Of a DNA stretch of 7,101 nt, positions 1-5,519 are shown in pieces. Each line of letters opens with the position of its first letter. Position 1 is the stretch's first letter. The notes below the pieces were generated by a model. It saw only the letters and a program-made list of their open reading frames with translations, was not told the DNA's origin and searched no databases. A program made the position numbers and the translations under genes. Source of the stretch: an uncultured Eubacteriales bacterium (GTDB lineage Bacteria; Bacillota; Clostridia; Monoglobales; Firm-18); the NCBI GenBank assembly GCA_905210885.1, contig CAJLYO010000082.1, positions 1 through 7,101 on the forward strand. The letters run 5' to 3'.

Positions 1-15
1 AATAACTTGAAAATC

Positions 16-51
16 AAGACGATAATTTCAAAACGAGATTATCGTCTTTTT
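16..51 (+). terminator. Intrinsic terminator, probably bidirectional
   Basis: A perfect 11-bp stem pairs AAGACGATAAT (16-26) with ATTATCGTCTT (38-48) around an 11-nt loop, and the plus strand runs on into five T residues (47-51). This is a standard Rho-independent terminator for a plus-strand gene lying left of the window. The other strand also ends in a short T-rich stretch, so it may additionally back up termination of the minus-strand hydrolase gene. The stem is AT-rich, so its strength is moderate. Confidence 0.75.
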
Positions 52-57
52 GTATAA

Positions 58-84
58 CGAAAACCACGCGATAGTCGCGTGGTT
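58..84 (-). terminator. Hairpin downstream of the hydrolase gene, likely its terminator
   Basis: A perfect 9-bp GC-rich stem pairs AACCACGCG (62-70) with CGCGTGGTT (76-84) around a 5-nt loop. On the minus strand it is followed by only TTTT, so it is a weak T-tract terminator by the usual criteria. It lies about 40 nt after the stop of the minus-strand hydrolase C-terminal frame, and the stronger 16-48 hairpin follows it. A weaker 5-bp pairing (CTGTC 90-94 with GACAG 107-111) lies between them and I give it no separate call. Confidence 0.55.
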
Positions 85-120
85 CCAGACTGTCGAAAAT
101 TAATCAGACAGCATTTTTTA

Positions 121-1398
121 TTATTTTATTGTAATAACCGGCGCGGAAAGTATTCCGGTGTCTTTAAAAATGTATTCAAAGCTCCATTTATCGCCGGTGC
201 TTCTCCAGCAGCCCGGACCTTTCCATACCTCGGAATAGTCTGCGTTATGCAGCGCGCCGAAGGTATTAAATCGGTTGCCGAACAGTGTAAGCTTTAAAGT
301 GTGTGTGCCCTTTTTCAAGTTTTCAAAATCGGCAGTGTACGGGTCAAACACTATTGTTTTTTCATCGCCGCCGTCAACCGAAGCTTTTACCAATGCTCCG
401 CGGTAGCGTGAAACCGTAACGCTTATATCTCCGTCCTTTTCAAGGAAAAATTCCGTTTCGTATTCAACATTTCCGCCGTAGAAGGGCATGCCCTGGCTTG
501 TTATACTTCCAAATCCTATTTTGTCGGTTTTTTCGGTAATTGTCGCCTTTTGTCCTTCAACTTTTACATTGAAATCTCCCAGAATATAGCAATATTCCGT
601 GTTCGTGTGCTTGCCGAAGGGCAAAATCACCCGAAGTACGTTTTTGCCTATTTTAATTTTCGGCAAAGCCACTGTTTTTATGGATTTATCAACATACCAG
701 CCTGTTACATCGGACCTTACGGCCTCATTGTTTAAAAATATTTTATGCAGTTCGGCGTCCTCGATCGCAAGCTGTGCGCCGCTGTATTCCATGTCACTGT
801 AAAACTCAAATTCCAAGGTAACGGAATGGGTAATCGGTTCTTCCTCAACGCACCAGGGCTGAGGGAAAGCTTCAGCTCTGAACTGATATCCAAGCTTTTC
901 GCGGCACTTGTTGTCAAGTCTTAGGATATCGTCTGCGGCGTTTAGCGGTTCATCATCAAGGGCATATTTTGCGTAATCAAGCAGTAAAACGTTTGGTTCC
1001 GAGCGCTTATAGTTAACGATTTTATTGAGAACTGTTTTTTCGCCGCCGAAATTTTTTGCTTCGGCTGTATTGCAGCCGCTGTCACATTCCGTAAGTTTAA
1101 GCAGCAAGCTGTCCAAGGAGTAAAGCACAGTGTCGATAACCGTCATACCGTTTTTTATGTAATACGAAATTTCCTCCGTTTCTCCGTTTAATGCATTGTA
1201 AACAGTGGGTTTAAATACACCTTTGATTTTTAATGTTATTTTTTGCGGATAAGAAACATCCTTACACGGCGCTTGATTTGAATGGGCGATAAAGCCAGCT
1301 GCAGCCGTTATCTGCACGGTAATTGTAAATAAGGTTATCGGTGCGCGAGCCGTCGGCATTTCTGATATCGATATCCCTGTAATCCTCCAGGGCGTCAA
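121..1398 (-). CDS. Glycoside hydrolase, C-terminal fragment (out of frame with its N-terminal part)
   Basis: This open frame carries the C-terminal 390 or so residues of the large glycosidase whose catalytic part lies in the adjacent frame. Only the sequence from about base 1293 down to the stop at 121 is credible protein. The first 35 residues of the open frame (MTPWRITGIS...) are an out-of-frame reading of the other fragment. Meaningful sequence begins at FIAH (residue 36). A segment with TLKIKGVFKPTVYNALNGE follows, typical of the beta-sandwich after the barrel in GH106-like enzymes. Residues about 190-282 (LEFEFYSDMEY, KIKIGKNVLRVILPFG) look like a galactose-binding-type jelly roll, and another beta-rich region follows to VITIK. 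I see no start codon with a ribosome binding site soon after the junction, so independent translation is unlikely. If the frameshift is real, this part is probably untranslated or lost. The domain assignments are by pattern, not by alignment. Confidence 0.7.
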   Translation of the reverse strand: MTPWRITGISISEMPTARAPITLFTITVQITAAAGFIAHSNQAPCKDVSYPQKITLKIKGVFKPTVYNALNGETEEISYYIKNGMTVIDTVLYSLDSLLLKLTECDSGCNTAEAKNFGGEKTVLNKIVNYKRSEPNVLLLDYAKYALDDEPLNAADDILRLDNKCREKLGYQFRAEAFPQPWCVEEEPITHSVTLEFEFYSDMEYSGAQLAIEDAELHKIFLNNEAVRSDVTGWYVDKSIKTVALPKIKIGKNVLRVILPFGKHTNTEYCYILGDFNVKVEGQKATITEKTDKIGFGSITSQGMPFYGGNVEYETEFFLEKDGDISVTVSRYRGALVKASVDGGDEKTIVFDPYTADFENLKKGTHTLKLTLFGNRFNTFGALHNADYSEVWKGPGCWRSTGDKWSFEYIFKDTGILSAPVITIK

Positions 1399-3154
1399 GA
1401 ATACCTGTTTTTGTAAGGGTTACACATTTGGACGAATTATAAAGCGGTAATACCGTATCGGATTTTTCTGCATCTGCATATTTCGGGCACTCGCCGGCAA
1501 AAACAACTTCACCGCCGTTTTTGCGGAATTTGTTAAGAATATCAACAGTTGTGCTCCTTAATGTTTCGCACCCCGGAATCAACACTGCGTCATAGGACAT
1601 CTCACCTACGTTTAGCTTGTCGGTAACGTCGCCTGCCTGCTCGGGAAGCAGTGATTCGCAGATAAAATCAAAATCAATAAGCCCGTTTAACAGCCAGTCA
1701 ACGGTGTTTTTAAAATTGTTGTCAAGCTGTTCGCGTATCGAGGCGGTGTTCTCCTTTGGACCGAAATGCAGCCAGTAGCTTTCAATCGGGTGTATTACAG
1801 CTACTTTAACCTTTGCCTTTCCCCGTGTCAGGGCGGTGTTTACACGTGCAAAATAGTTTTCAATATACGTATATTGCTTGTACCACGGCACCTGATAATT
1901 TATTGACGCCGGGTAGTCGCGTTTTGCTTCACCTGCCATAGAAACCCATGAAAGGTGGGGGACGCGCAGCGTTACGCCCAGGGCTGCCTGCCAGTCACCG
2001 TGAAATTTATGACCGCGGAAGTCAAAATCCCAGTCCGTTACGCCGTAAAGCTCGGACATCATTGCTTCTCTGCCGTACTGGTGCACTGCCGACTGCGCCT
2101 GTTTTGCTGTGGTAAACTCCGTCCAGGCGCACAGCATGTCTATGCCGGGTATTGCAAACGCGCGGTAGGCACGCATTGCCTCGCCGAGGGCGCTTGTCTG
2201 GGAAAAAAGAGTGGGTTCTTCCATCATATGACCGGTTAAAGCTATGCCGTTTTTATCGCACCAGCCGCCCACGTTATCCGCAAAAGCCTCCGTAAAGCGC
2301 TGTGTAATGTGGTCGTGATAACAATAACGAGCCTTTGATATTTCTCCGTTTTCAAGTTCCCAGAAAAGCTCCGGCAGTTTTTCTAAAATATCTGTTCCAT
2401 ATGTACTTTTAAAGGTCTGCACAAAGTCTGTTGTCCAGGGCAGAGTAACGTCTGTATCGCTTTGGGCAAAATCAAGGGTCTTTTTTCTGTCAAACTGCGG
2501 TTCGTCCGTAAAGATTGACGGAACGGTTTTGCCAAAACTTTCACCGACGGCTTTTTTGTACGCTTCGTGTGTGGTTTCGATAAATTTGTTAATGGCTTCT
2601 TTGCTCAACGTGTCCACATATGTTTGATTATTAAACCACGGGTCGCCCGCTTTTCTTGTGCAAAGGTACGCATAGCGCTTAAAACCGGCAGCTTTTTCAT
2701 TTTCATCTATCAGTTTATACCCGGAAAGCTCGCCTTTTGAATTTAATATTATGTCATAGCATGCAAGTAGACAGCCGTCAAGCTTGTCTTTTGTGACACG
2801 AAGATATTTTGCGCGGTATTTCGGTTCTTTTGTAACAATGCCGCCGGCAGAACCGGAGGGCCATCTGTCCTCGTCATACAAATATGCGCGCATGCCTTCG
2901 TTTTCCGCCTTGTCAACGCATGTTTTTACAAGCTCCATAAATTCATCGCTTAAGTACTTTGTCGCCATGCCGGAACGCGAATGCATATGAAAGCCGCCGA
3001 AGCCCATTTGCTTTAACACTTCAATCTGCCGTGTAAGCTCATCTTTGGACAGCTTGCAGTTCCATGCCCAAAAGGGTGTTCCGCGGTATTCTGCCGTCGG
3101 ATTTTTAAAAAGCCCGCGGCTCAGCTCTTTTTCTTTATTTTTCGGATAAAACAT
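1262..3154 (-). CDS. GH106-like glycoside hydrolase, N-terminal catalytic fragment (frameshifted)
   Basis: This encodes 630 residues resembling the GH106 alpha-L-rhamnosidase group and its many uncharacterised relatives, which cleave plant or microbial polysaccharide side chains. Visible motifs are FWAWN (28-32), GFGGFHMHSRSG (51-62), YLYDEDRWPSGSAGG (91-105), FTDEP (215-219), GHMMEEP (308-314) and SELYG (367-371), all in a TIM-barrel-like region with candidate acidic catalytic residues. Residues about 445-560 (KVAVIHPIESYW, YDAVLIPGCETL, GGEVVFAG) resemble the Rossmann-like domain that follows the barrel in related families. No signal peptide is seen, so it should act in the cytoplasm on imported oligosaccharides. 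I chose the ATG at 3154, not the one at 3169, because GGGAGG at 3162-3167 sits 7 nt before it and overlaps the earlier ATG region. After Leu626 the frame gives nine nonsense residues and a stop; the true continuation is in the other frame. The exact sugar specificity cannot be read from the sequence. Confidence 0.88.
   Translation of the reverse strand: MFYPKNKEKELSRGLFKNPTAEYRGTPFWAWNCKLSKDELTRQIEVLKQMGFGGFHMHSRSGMATKYLSDEFMELVKTCVDKAENEGMRAYLYDEDRWPSGSAGGIVTKEPKYRAKYLRVTKDKLDGCLLACYDIILNSKGELSGYKLIDENEKAAGFKRYAYLCTRKAGDPWFNNQTYVDTLSKEAINKFIETTHEAYKKAVGESFGKTVPSIFTDEPQFDRKKTLDFAQSDTDVTLPWTTDFVQTFKSTYGTDILEKLPELFWELENGEISKARYCYHDHITQRFTEAFADNVGGWCDKNGIALTGHMMEEPTLFSQTSALGEAMRAYRAFAIPGIDMLCAWTEFTTAKQAQSAVHQYGREAMMSELYGVTDWDFDFRGHKFHGDWQAALGVTLRVPHLSWVSMAGEAKRDYPASINYQVPWYKQYTYIENYFARVNTALTRGKAKVKVAVIHPIESYWLHFGPKENTASIREQLDNNFKNTVDWLLNGLIDFDFICESLLPEQAGDVTDKLNVGEMSYDAVLIPGCETLRSTTVDILNKFRKNGGEVVFAGECPKYADAEKSDTVLPLYNSSKCVTLTKTGILDALEDYRDIDIRNADGSRTDNLIYNYRADNGCSWLYRPFKSSAV
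1287..1297 (-). other. Frameshift junction within the hydrolase gene
   Basis: Reading the minus strand, the N-terminal frame gives N-G-C-S-W-L up to base 1292 and then nonsense. The other frame gives F-I-A-H-S-N-Q-A-P from base 1293. Skipping one base (position 1294 or one of the T residues in CTTTAT) gives a continuous W-(L/F)-I-A-H. Equally, two T residues may have been lost from a longer run, which would restore W-L-F-I-A-H. Such a hydrophobic WLFxAH stretch at the start of the post-catalytic beta-sandwich is what I expect in this family. No known programmed-frameshift signal is visible. Confidence 0.75.
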
Positions 3155-3161
3155 CTTTTTG

Positions 3162-3167
3162 CCTCCC
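3162..3167 (-). promoter_or_regulatory. Shine-Dalgarno site fixing the hydrolase start
   Basis: GGGAGG on the minus strand lies 7 nt before the ATG at 3154. An in-frame ATG at 3169 lies upstream of this site and would have no ribosome binding site of its own, so the 3154 start is preferred. Confidence 0.8.
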
Positions 3168-3177
3168 ATTTAATTTC

Positions 3178-3207
3178 TTGACATAATTATATTGCCTGTG
3201 CTATAAT
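3178..3207 (+). promoter_or_regulatory. Consensus promoter for the araC-family gene
   Basis: The -35 is a perfect TTGACA (3178-3183) and the -10 is a perfect TATAAT (3202-3207), with an 18-nt spacer. A TG dinucleotide at 3199-3200 makes it an extended -10. The expected transcript start is near 3214, which gives a leader of about 35 nt to the ATG at 3250 and argues against the in-frame ATG at 3214. This is a textbook housekeeping-sigma promoter, although the spacer is one base longer than optimal. Confidence 0.85.
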
Positions 3208-3214
3208 AAATCAA
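3186..3214 (-). promoter_or_regulatory. Promoter for the hydrolase gene, overlapping the opposite promoter
   Basis: On the minus strand, TTGATT (3214-3209) and a perfect TATAAT (3191-3186) are separated by 17 nt. The expected start is near 3179, about 25 nt before the hydrolase ATG at 3154. The weaker -35 fits a promoter that needs an activator, a usual role for the divergent AraC-type regulator. The two promoters occupy the same stretch of DNA on opposite strands. Confidence 0.7.
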
Positions 3215-3249
3215 TGCGTGATTTTTTTGTTAATGGCGGTGATTTTAAT

Positions 3250-4104
3250 ATGAACACAAAGTTTGATGTAAGCGAAAACGAGAAAATACATGTTTTTTCC
3301 CTGGAGCAGGAGGACGTTAATCCGCATATGCACAATTATCTTGAGTTTGTATATATCACAAAAGGCAAAGGGATACATGATTTAAACGGGGTTAAAACCG
3401 TTGTAAAAAAAGGTGATTATTTTATAATCGATTATAATAACATTCACAGTTACACTCGTATCGGCGGCGCGGACTTTATGCTTGTAAACTGCCTTTTTGT
3501 GCCGTCGTTTATTGACCGTGCGTTGAAAAACTGCAAGAGCTTTAACGAGGTTATAAGCAATTATCAAATACATTTTCGCAATAAGTCATATACGGTAAAT
3601 CCCACAAGTTACGTTTTTTCAGATAACGGCGAAATTTTGCCTCTTGTTAACAAGCTTGTGGCCGAATATGAAAGCAAGCCTGCCGGATATTTTGAGCTTA
3701 TGAGGTGCGTGCTTAAGGAAATTCTTATTTTAATGATGCGCAATATTTCCTGTGAGGGCAGCGCGAAAAAGTTTGACGTTTGCATAGAGCAGGTGCTTGA
3801 CTATACGGATAAAAACTACTCCGAAAACATATCACTTTCCAAGCTTTCTGCGGAGTTAAACTACAGCCTTCCGTACATAAGCGCGAAGTTTAAGGATAAC
3901 GTTGGAATGACATTTTGCGAGTATCTTCAGCGTCTGCGAATTAACCAAAGCTGCAAACTTTTGGCGGATACCGACAAAAAAATCATCGAGGTTGCAGAGC
4001 TTGTAGGTTACCGTGATATAAGATTTTTTAACACTTTGTTTAAAAAATATATAGGCTCCGCACCGGGGCAATTCCGTAAATTCAATAGAAGGGTAGAATT
4101 ATAA
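3250..4104 (+). CDS. AraC-family transcriptional regulator
   Basis: This 284-residue DNA-binding regulator has the usual AraC/XylS length. The N-terminal half is a cupin sensor domain: HMHNYLEFVYITKGKG (26-41) and the KKGDYFII turn (53-60) followed by HSY match the sugar-binding barrel of this family. The C-terminal HTH_18 region has a first helix-turn-helix at about 194-215 (ISLSKLSAELNYSLPYISAKFK) and the second at about 244-276, ending in the conserved pattern I-G-S-A-P-G-Q-F-R. The ATG at 3250 is chosen because GGCGGTGA lies 7 nt upstream and the promoter's transcript start is near 3214. It diverges from the glycosidase gene, so it most likely controls that gene in response to a sugar product and may control its own transcription. 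It is cytoplasmic. The inducer is unknown. Confidence 0.93.
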   Translation: MNTKFDVSENEKIHVFSLEQEDVNPHMHNYLEFVYITKGKGIHDLNGVKTVVKKGDYFIIDYNNIHSYTRIGGADFMLVNCLFVPSFIDRALKNCKSFNEVISNYQIHFRNKSYTVNPTSYVFSDNGEILPLVNKLVAEYESKPAGYFELMRCVLKEILILMMRNISCEGSAKKFDVCIEQVLDYTDKNYSENISLSKLSAELNYSLPYISAKFKDNVGMTFCEYLQRLRINQSCKLLADTDKKIIEVAELVGYRDIRFFNTLFKKYIGSAPGQFRKFNRRVEL

Positions 4105-4622
4105 TGATAATAAGAAAAGCAACCGTAGACGACGCAGAAAAACTGCTTTCAATATACGCGCCGTACGTTTTAAAAACAGCGATATCCTTTGAGTACGAAG
4201 TGCCGTCTGTTGAAGAATTTAAACAAAGAATAGAAAGCATTTCGGAAAAATACCCATATTTGGTTGCGGAAAATAACGGCGAAGTCGTAGGTTACGCCTA
4301 CGCCGGAGTGTTTAAGGACAGGGCGGCTTACAGCCACTGCGTCGAAACGACAGTTTATGTAAAACAAAATGCCAAAAGATGCGGTATCGGCAGAAAGCTT
4401 TACGAACGTCTTGAAAAAGAGCTTAAGGCAATAGGGATTATTAATCTGTACGCCTGCATTGCATACACGCAGGCAGAGGACGCAAATCTGACAAATGACA
4501 GCGCCGCATTTCACGAGCATATGGGCTATCGTATGATCGGCGTGTTTAATAAATGCGGCAGAAAGTTCGGCAAGTGGTATGACATGGTGTGGATGGAGAA
4601 GTTTATAGGCAAGCACGAGTAG
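4104..4622 (+). CDS. GNAT N-acetyltransferase, PAT/MnaT type
   Basis: This 172-residue protein is a complete GNAT-fold acyltransferase that transfers the acetyl group of acetyl-CoA to an amine. It resembles the phosphinothricin/L-amino-acid N-acetyltransferase branch. Evidence: the N-terminal MIIRKATVDDAEKLLSIYAPYV start, the TAISFEYEVPS stretch (25-35), the acetyl-CoA pyrophosphate loop KRCGIGRKL (91-99), N-D-S-A-A-F-H-E-H-M-G-Y (131-142), and the terminal G-K-W-Y-D-M-V-W-M-E pattern (156-165) typical of that branch. The start ATG overlaps the AraC stop codon by one base (TAATG), with GAAGGG about 10 nt upstream inside the AraC gene, so the two are probably co-transcribed and translationally coupled. 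The substrate could be methionine sulfone or sulfoximine-like amino acids as in MnaT, or something else; sequence alone does not decide. A link to sugar metabolism is not obvious. Confidence 0.9.
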   Translation: MIIRKATVDDAEKLLSIYAPYVLKTAISFEYEVPSVEEFKQRIESISEKYPYLVAENNGEVVGYAYAGVFKDRAAYSHCVETTVYVKQNAKRCGIGRKLYERLEKELKAIGIINLYACIAYTQAEDANLTNDSAAFHEHMGYRMIGVFNKCGRKFGKWYDMVWMEKFIGKHE

Positions 4623-4632
4623 AAAATTCTAC
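4619..4632. repeat. Small inverted repeat holding both convergent stop codons
   Basis: GTAGAA (4619-4624) and TTCTAC (4627-4632) are inverted repeats two bases apart. They contain the TAG of the acetyltransferase gene (4620-4622) and, on the other strand, the TAG of pnuC (4631-4629). With no T-tract and a tiny loop it is a poor terminator, and I see no better one between the two genes. Confidence 0.5.
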
Positions 4633-5321
4633 TGTGCCGCCTGTCTTTTTCCGATACGGTGCCAGTTGATAAAGCTGTAGGTGTCGTTTGCAAGAAACGC
4701 CGCAAAGCAGATAACTACCGAAAAATACGAAGGGTCTGTCGCGGCTGCAAGCAGCCACAGCATTATTAAAACAACATCGTTTGCCATATATCCCAAAGCG
4801 AAAAACGGACTGCGGCGGAAGGAAAAGTACACCGCTATAAAGCTTGTTGTTACGGATATTGTGCTGGGAATTAAGTTTGCGGTGTTAAAGTGTTTCAGTA
4901 TAAAATAAAACACAGCTGTTACCGCCAAGGCAAGAAACGCTAAAAATACAAGTTCTTTTTTTGTGATTTTGAAATTTATCGTCACTTCGGCTTTGTTGCC
5001 TTTGTACGGATTTTTAAGCCATGAGATCAAGGACACCACAGCCATGGGGAGCGACATGCAAACATATGTGAGCATTTCGCCGTAATATGAAAATGTGTAG
5101 GAAATGTAGCCGTAAATAAGTGCGAAAAATATCATAAGCCCCGGACCTATCGGGTTTCCTTTAGCGTTAAATATCAGCGCGGTGACGCCTATAACAGAGG
5201 CAATCAGCGAAAGATATCCGTCGCTTTTTATAAAAATATTAGAGAAAATAATAATCAGCTCGGAGCACAGCCACAGGGCAATTTCTCCCTTTGAAAAGTA
5301 GCTTGTAAGTTTCTTTATCAT
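4629..5321 (-). CDS. pnuC: PnuC-family nicotinamide riboside/NMN transporter
   Basis: This 230-residue integral membrane protein has seven or eight predicted helices (about 14-30, 36-53, 57-78, 82-101, 122-142, 150-167, 173-193, 196-217) and a basic C-terminus. PnuC proteins let nicotinamide riboside (historically NMN) enter by facilitated diffusion, trapped by phosphorylation, to feed NAD synthesis. Family-like features are AKGNPIGPG (53-61), Y-G-E-M (80-83), S-W-L-K-N-P-Y-K-G (100-108), A-N-D-V-V-L (180-185) and the F-I-N-W-H-R end (217-222). The start at 5321 is chosen over 5357 because GGAGGA (5331-5326) sits just upstream, and the longer start lies inside the leader hairpin region. It is convergent with the acetyltransferase gene. 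Related subfamilies carry riboflavin or thiamine (PnuX, PnuT), so the substrate is likely but not proven. Expression is probably controlled by the leader attenuator. Confidence 0.88.
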   Translation of the reverse strand: MIKKLTSYFSKGEIALWLCSELIIIFSNIFIKSDGYLSLIASVIGVTALIFNAKGNPIGPGLMIFFALIYGYISYTFSYYGEMLTYVCMSLPMAVVSLISWLKNPYKGNKAEVTINFKITKKELVFLAFLALAVTAVFYFILKHFNTANLIPSTISVTTSFIAVYFSFRRSPFFALGYMANDVVLIMLWLLAAATDPSYFSVVICFAAFLANDTYSFINWHRIGKRQAAQ

Positions 5322-5331
5322 GTTTTCCTCC

Positions 5332-5401
5332 AAAAAAATAAACATTTGGCGGCACATCTTCTAAAGACCTAACGATGCGCCAACAAATGCTTTTTGCATT
5401 T
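5332..5401 (-). promoter_or_regulatory. pnuC leader: terminator with competing upstream fold (candidate riboswitch or attenuator)
   Basis: Read on the minus strand, the long hairpin pairs CATTTG (5389-5384) with CAAATG (5348-5343) and GGCGCATC (5381-5374) with GATGTGCC (5358-5351, one G-U pair). A 2x2 internal loop separates the two helices, the apical loop is 15 nt, and TTTATTTTTTT (5342-5332) follows. That is an intrinsic terminator ending at the base before the Shine-Dalgarno. An upstream hairpin, AAATGC/GCATTT (5401-5396 with 5390-5385), uses the same bases as the foot of the terminator. TGCCA just upstream (about 5414-5410) can also pair with TGGCG (about 5382-5378) of the terminator's 5' arm. 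The two folds cannot coexist. NAD+-II riboswitches are known upstream of pnuC genes, but I could not match this leader to that consensus from memory. Confidence 0.7.
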
Positions 5402-5423
5402 CTACCCGGTGGCAGTTTAAGAT

Positions 5424-5452
5424 ATGATACCATATATTTTTAGCGTTGTCAA
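5424..5452 (-). promoter_or_regulatory. pnuC promoter
   Basis: On the minus strand, a perfect TTGACA (5452-5447) is followed after 17 nt by TATCAT (5429-5424), five of six matches to the -10 consensus. The transcript would start near 5417 and carry a leader of roughly 95 nt before the pnuC ATG, much longer than those of the other genes here, which fits a regulatory leader. Confidence 0.8.
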
Positions 5453-5469
5453 GAATTTTGTAAAAACAC

Positions 5470-5498
5470 TTGCTTATTGCTCGGTTTTGTTATAAAAT
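5470..5498 (+). promoter_or_regulatory. Possible promoter for the bactofilin operon
   Basis: TTGCTT (5470-5475) and TAAAAT (5493-5498) are separated by 17 nt. The alternative -10 TATAAA (5491-5496) has an extended TG at 5488-5489. The match is moderate and the implied leader is very short, with the Shine-Dalgarno close to the transcript start. The pnuC promoter lies back to back with it. Confidence 0.45.
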
Positions 5499-5503
5499 AG
5501 TAG

Positions 5504-5510
5504 AAAGGAG
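5504..5510 (+). promoter_or_regulatory. Shine-Dalgarno site that selects a TTG start for the bactofilin
   Basis: AAAGGAG at 5504-5510 is the only good ribosome binding site here. The in-frame TTG at 5511 abuts it with no spacing, while the TTG at 5520 lies 9 nt after it. No ATG is available near by, so 5520 is the likely start. Confidence 0.7.
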
Positions 5511-5519
5511 TTGATTTCT

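Noticed and set aside
1..120. A small gene or repeat array at the left edge
   Set aside because: The hairpins and short complementary segments are adequately explained as terminators; no open frame with a ribosome binding site is present.
1262..1300. Programmed ribosomal frameshift in the hydrolase
   Set aside because: The junction TGG CTT TAT has no X-XXY-YYZ slippery heptamer, no in-frame stop at the shift point and no obvious Shine-Dalgarno stimulator. Mutation or sequence error is simpler.
1955..2239. Plus-strand open frame of 94 codons inside the hydrolase gene
   Set aside because: It lies wholly antisense to clear catalytic-domain coding sequence, has no ribosome binding site and has no recognisable protein pattern.
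3186..3207. ATTATA...TATAAT inverted repeat as an operator
   Set aside because: The symmetry is fully explained by the two opposing -10 elements, and AraC-family proteins usually bind direct repeats.
4170..4616. Minus-strand open frame of 148 codons opposite the acetyltransferase
   Set aside because: It is a shadow of the GNAT coding frame, with Cys- and Phe-rich sequence typical of antisense reading and no motif.
5322..5420. TPP, FMN or tetrahydrofolate riboswitch ahead of pnuC
   Set aside because: I cannot find the conserved core elements I know for these classes (for example the CUGAGA core of TPP or the GUUAAGU stretch of the folate class), and the leader is too short for TPP or FMN.
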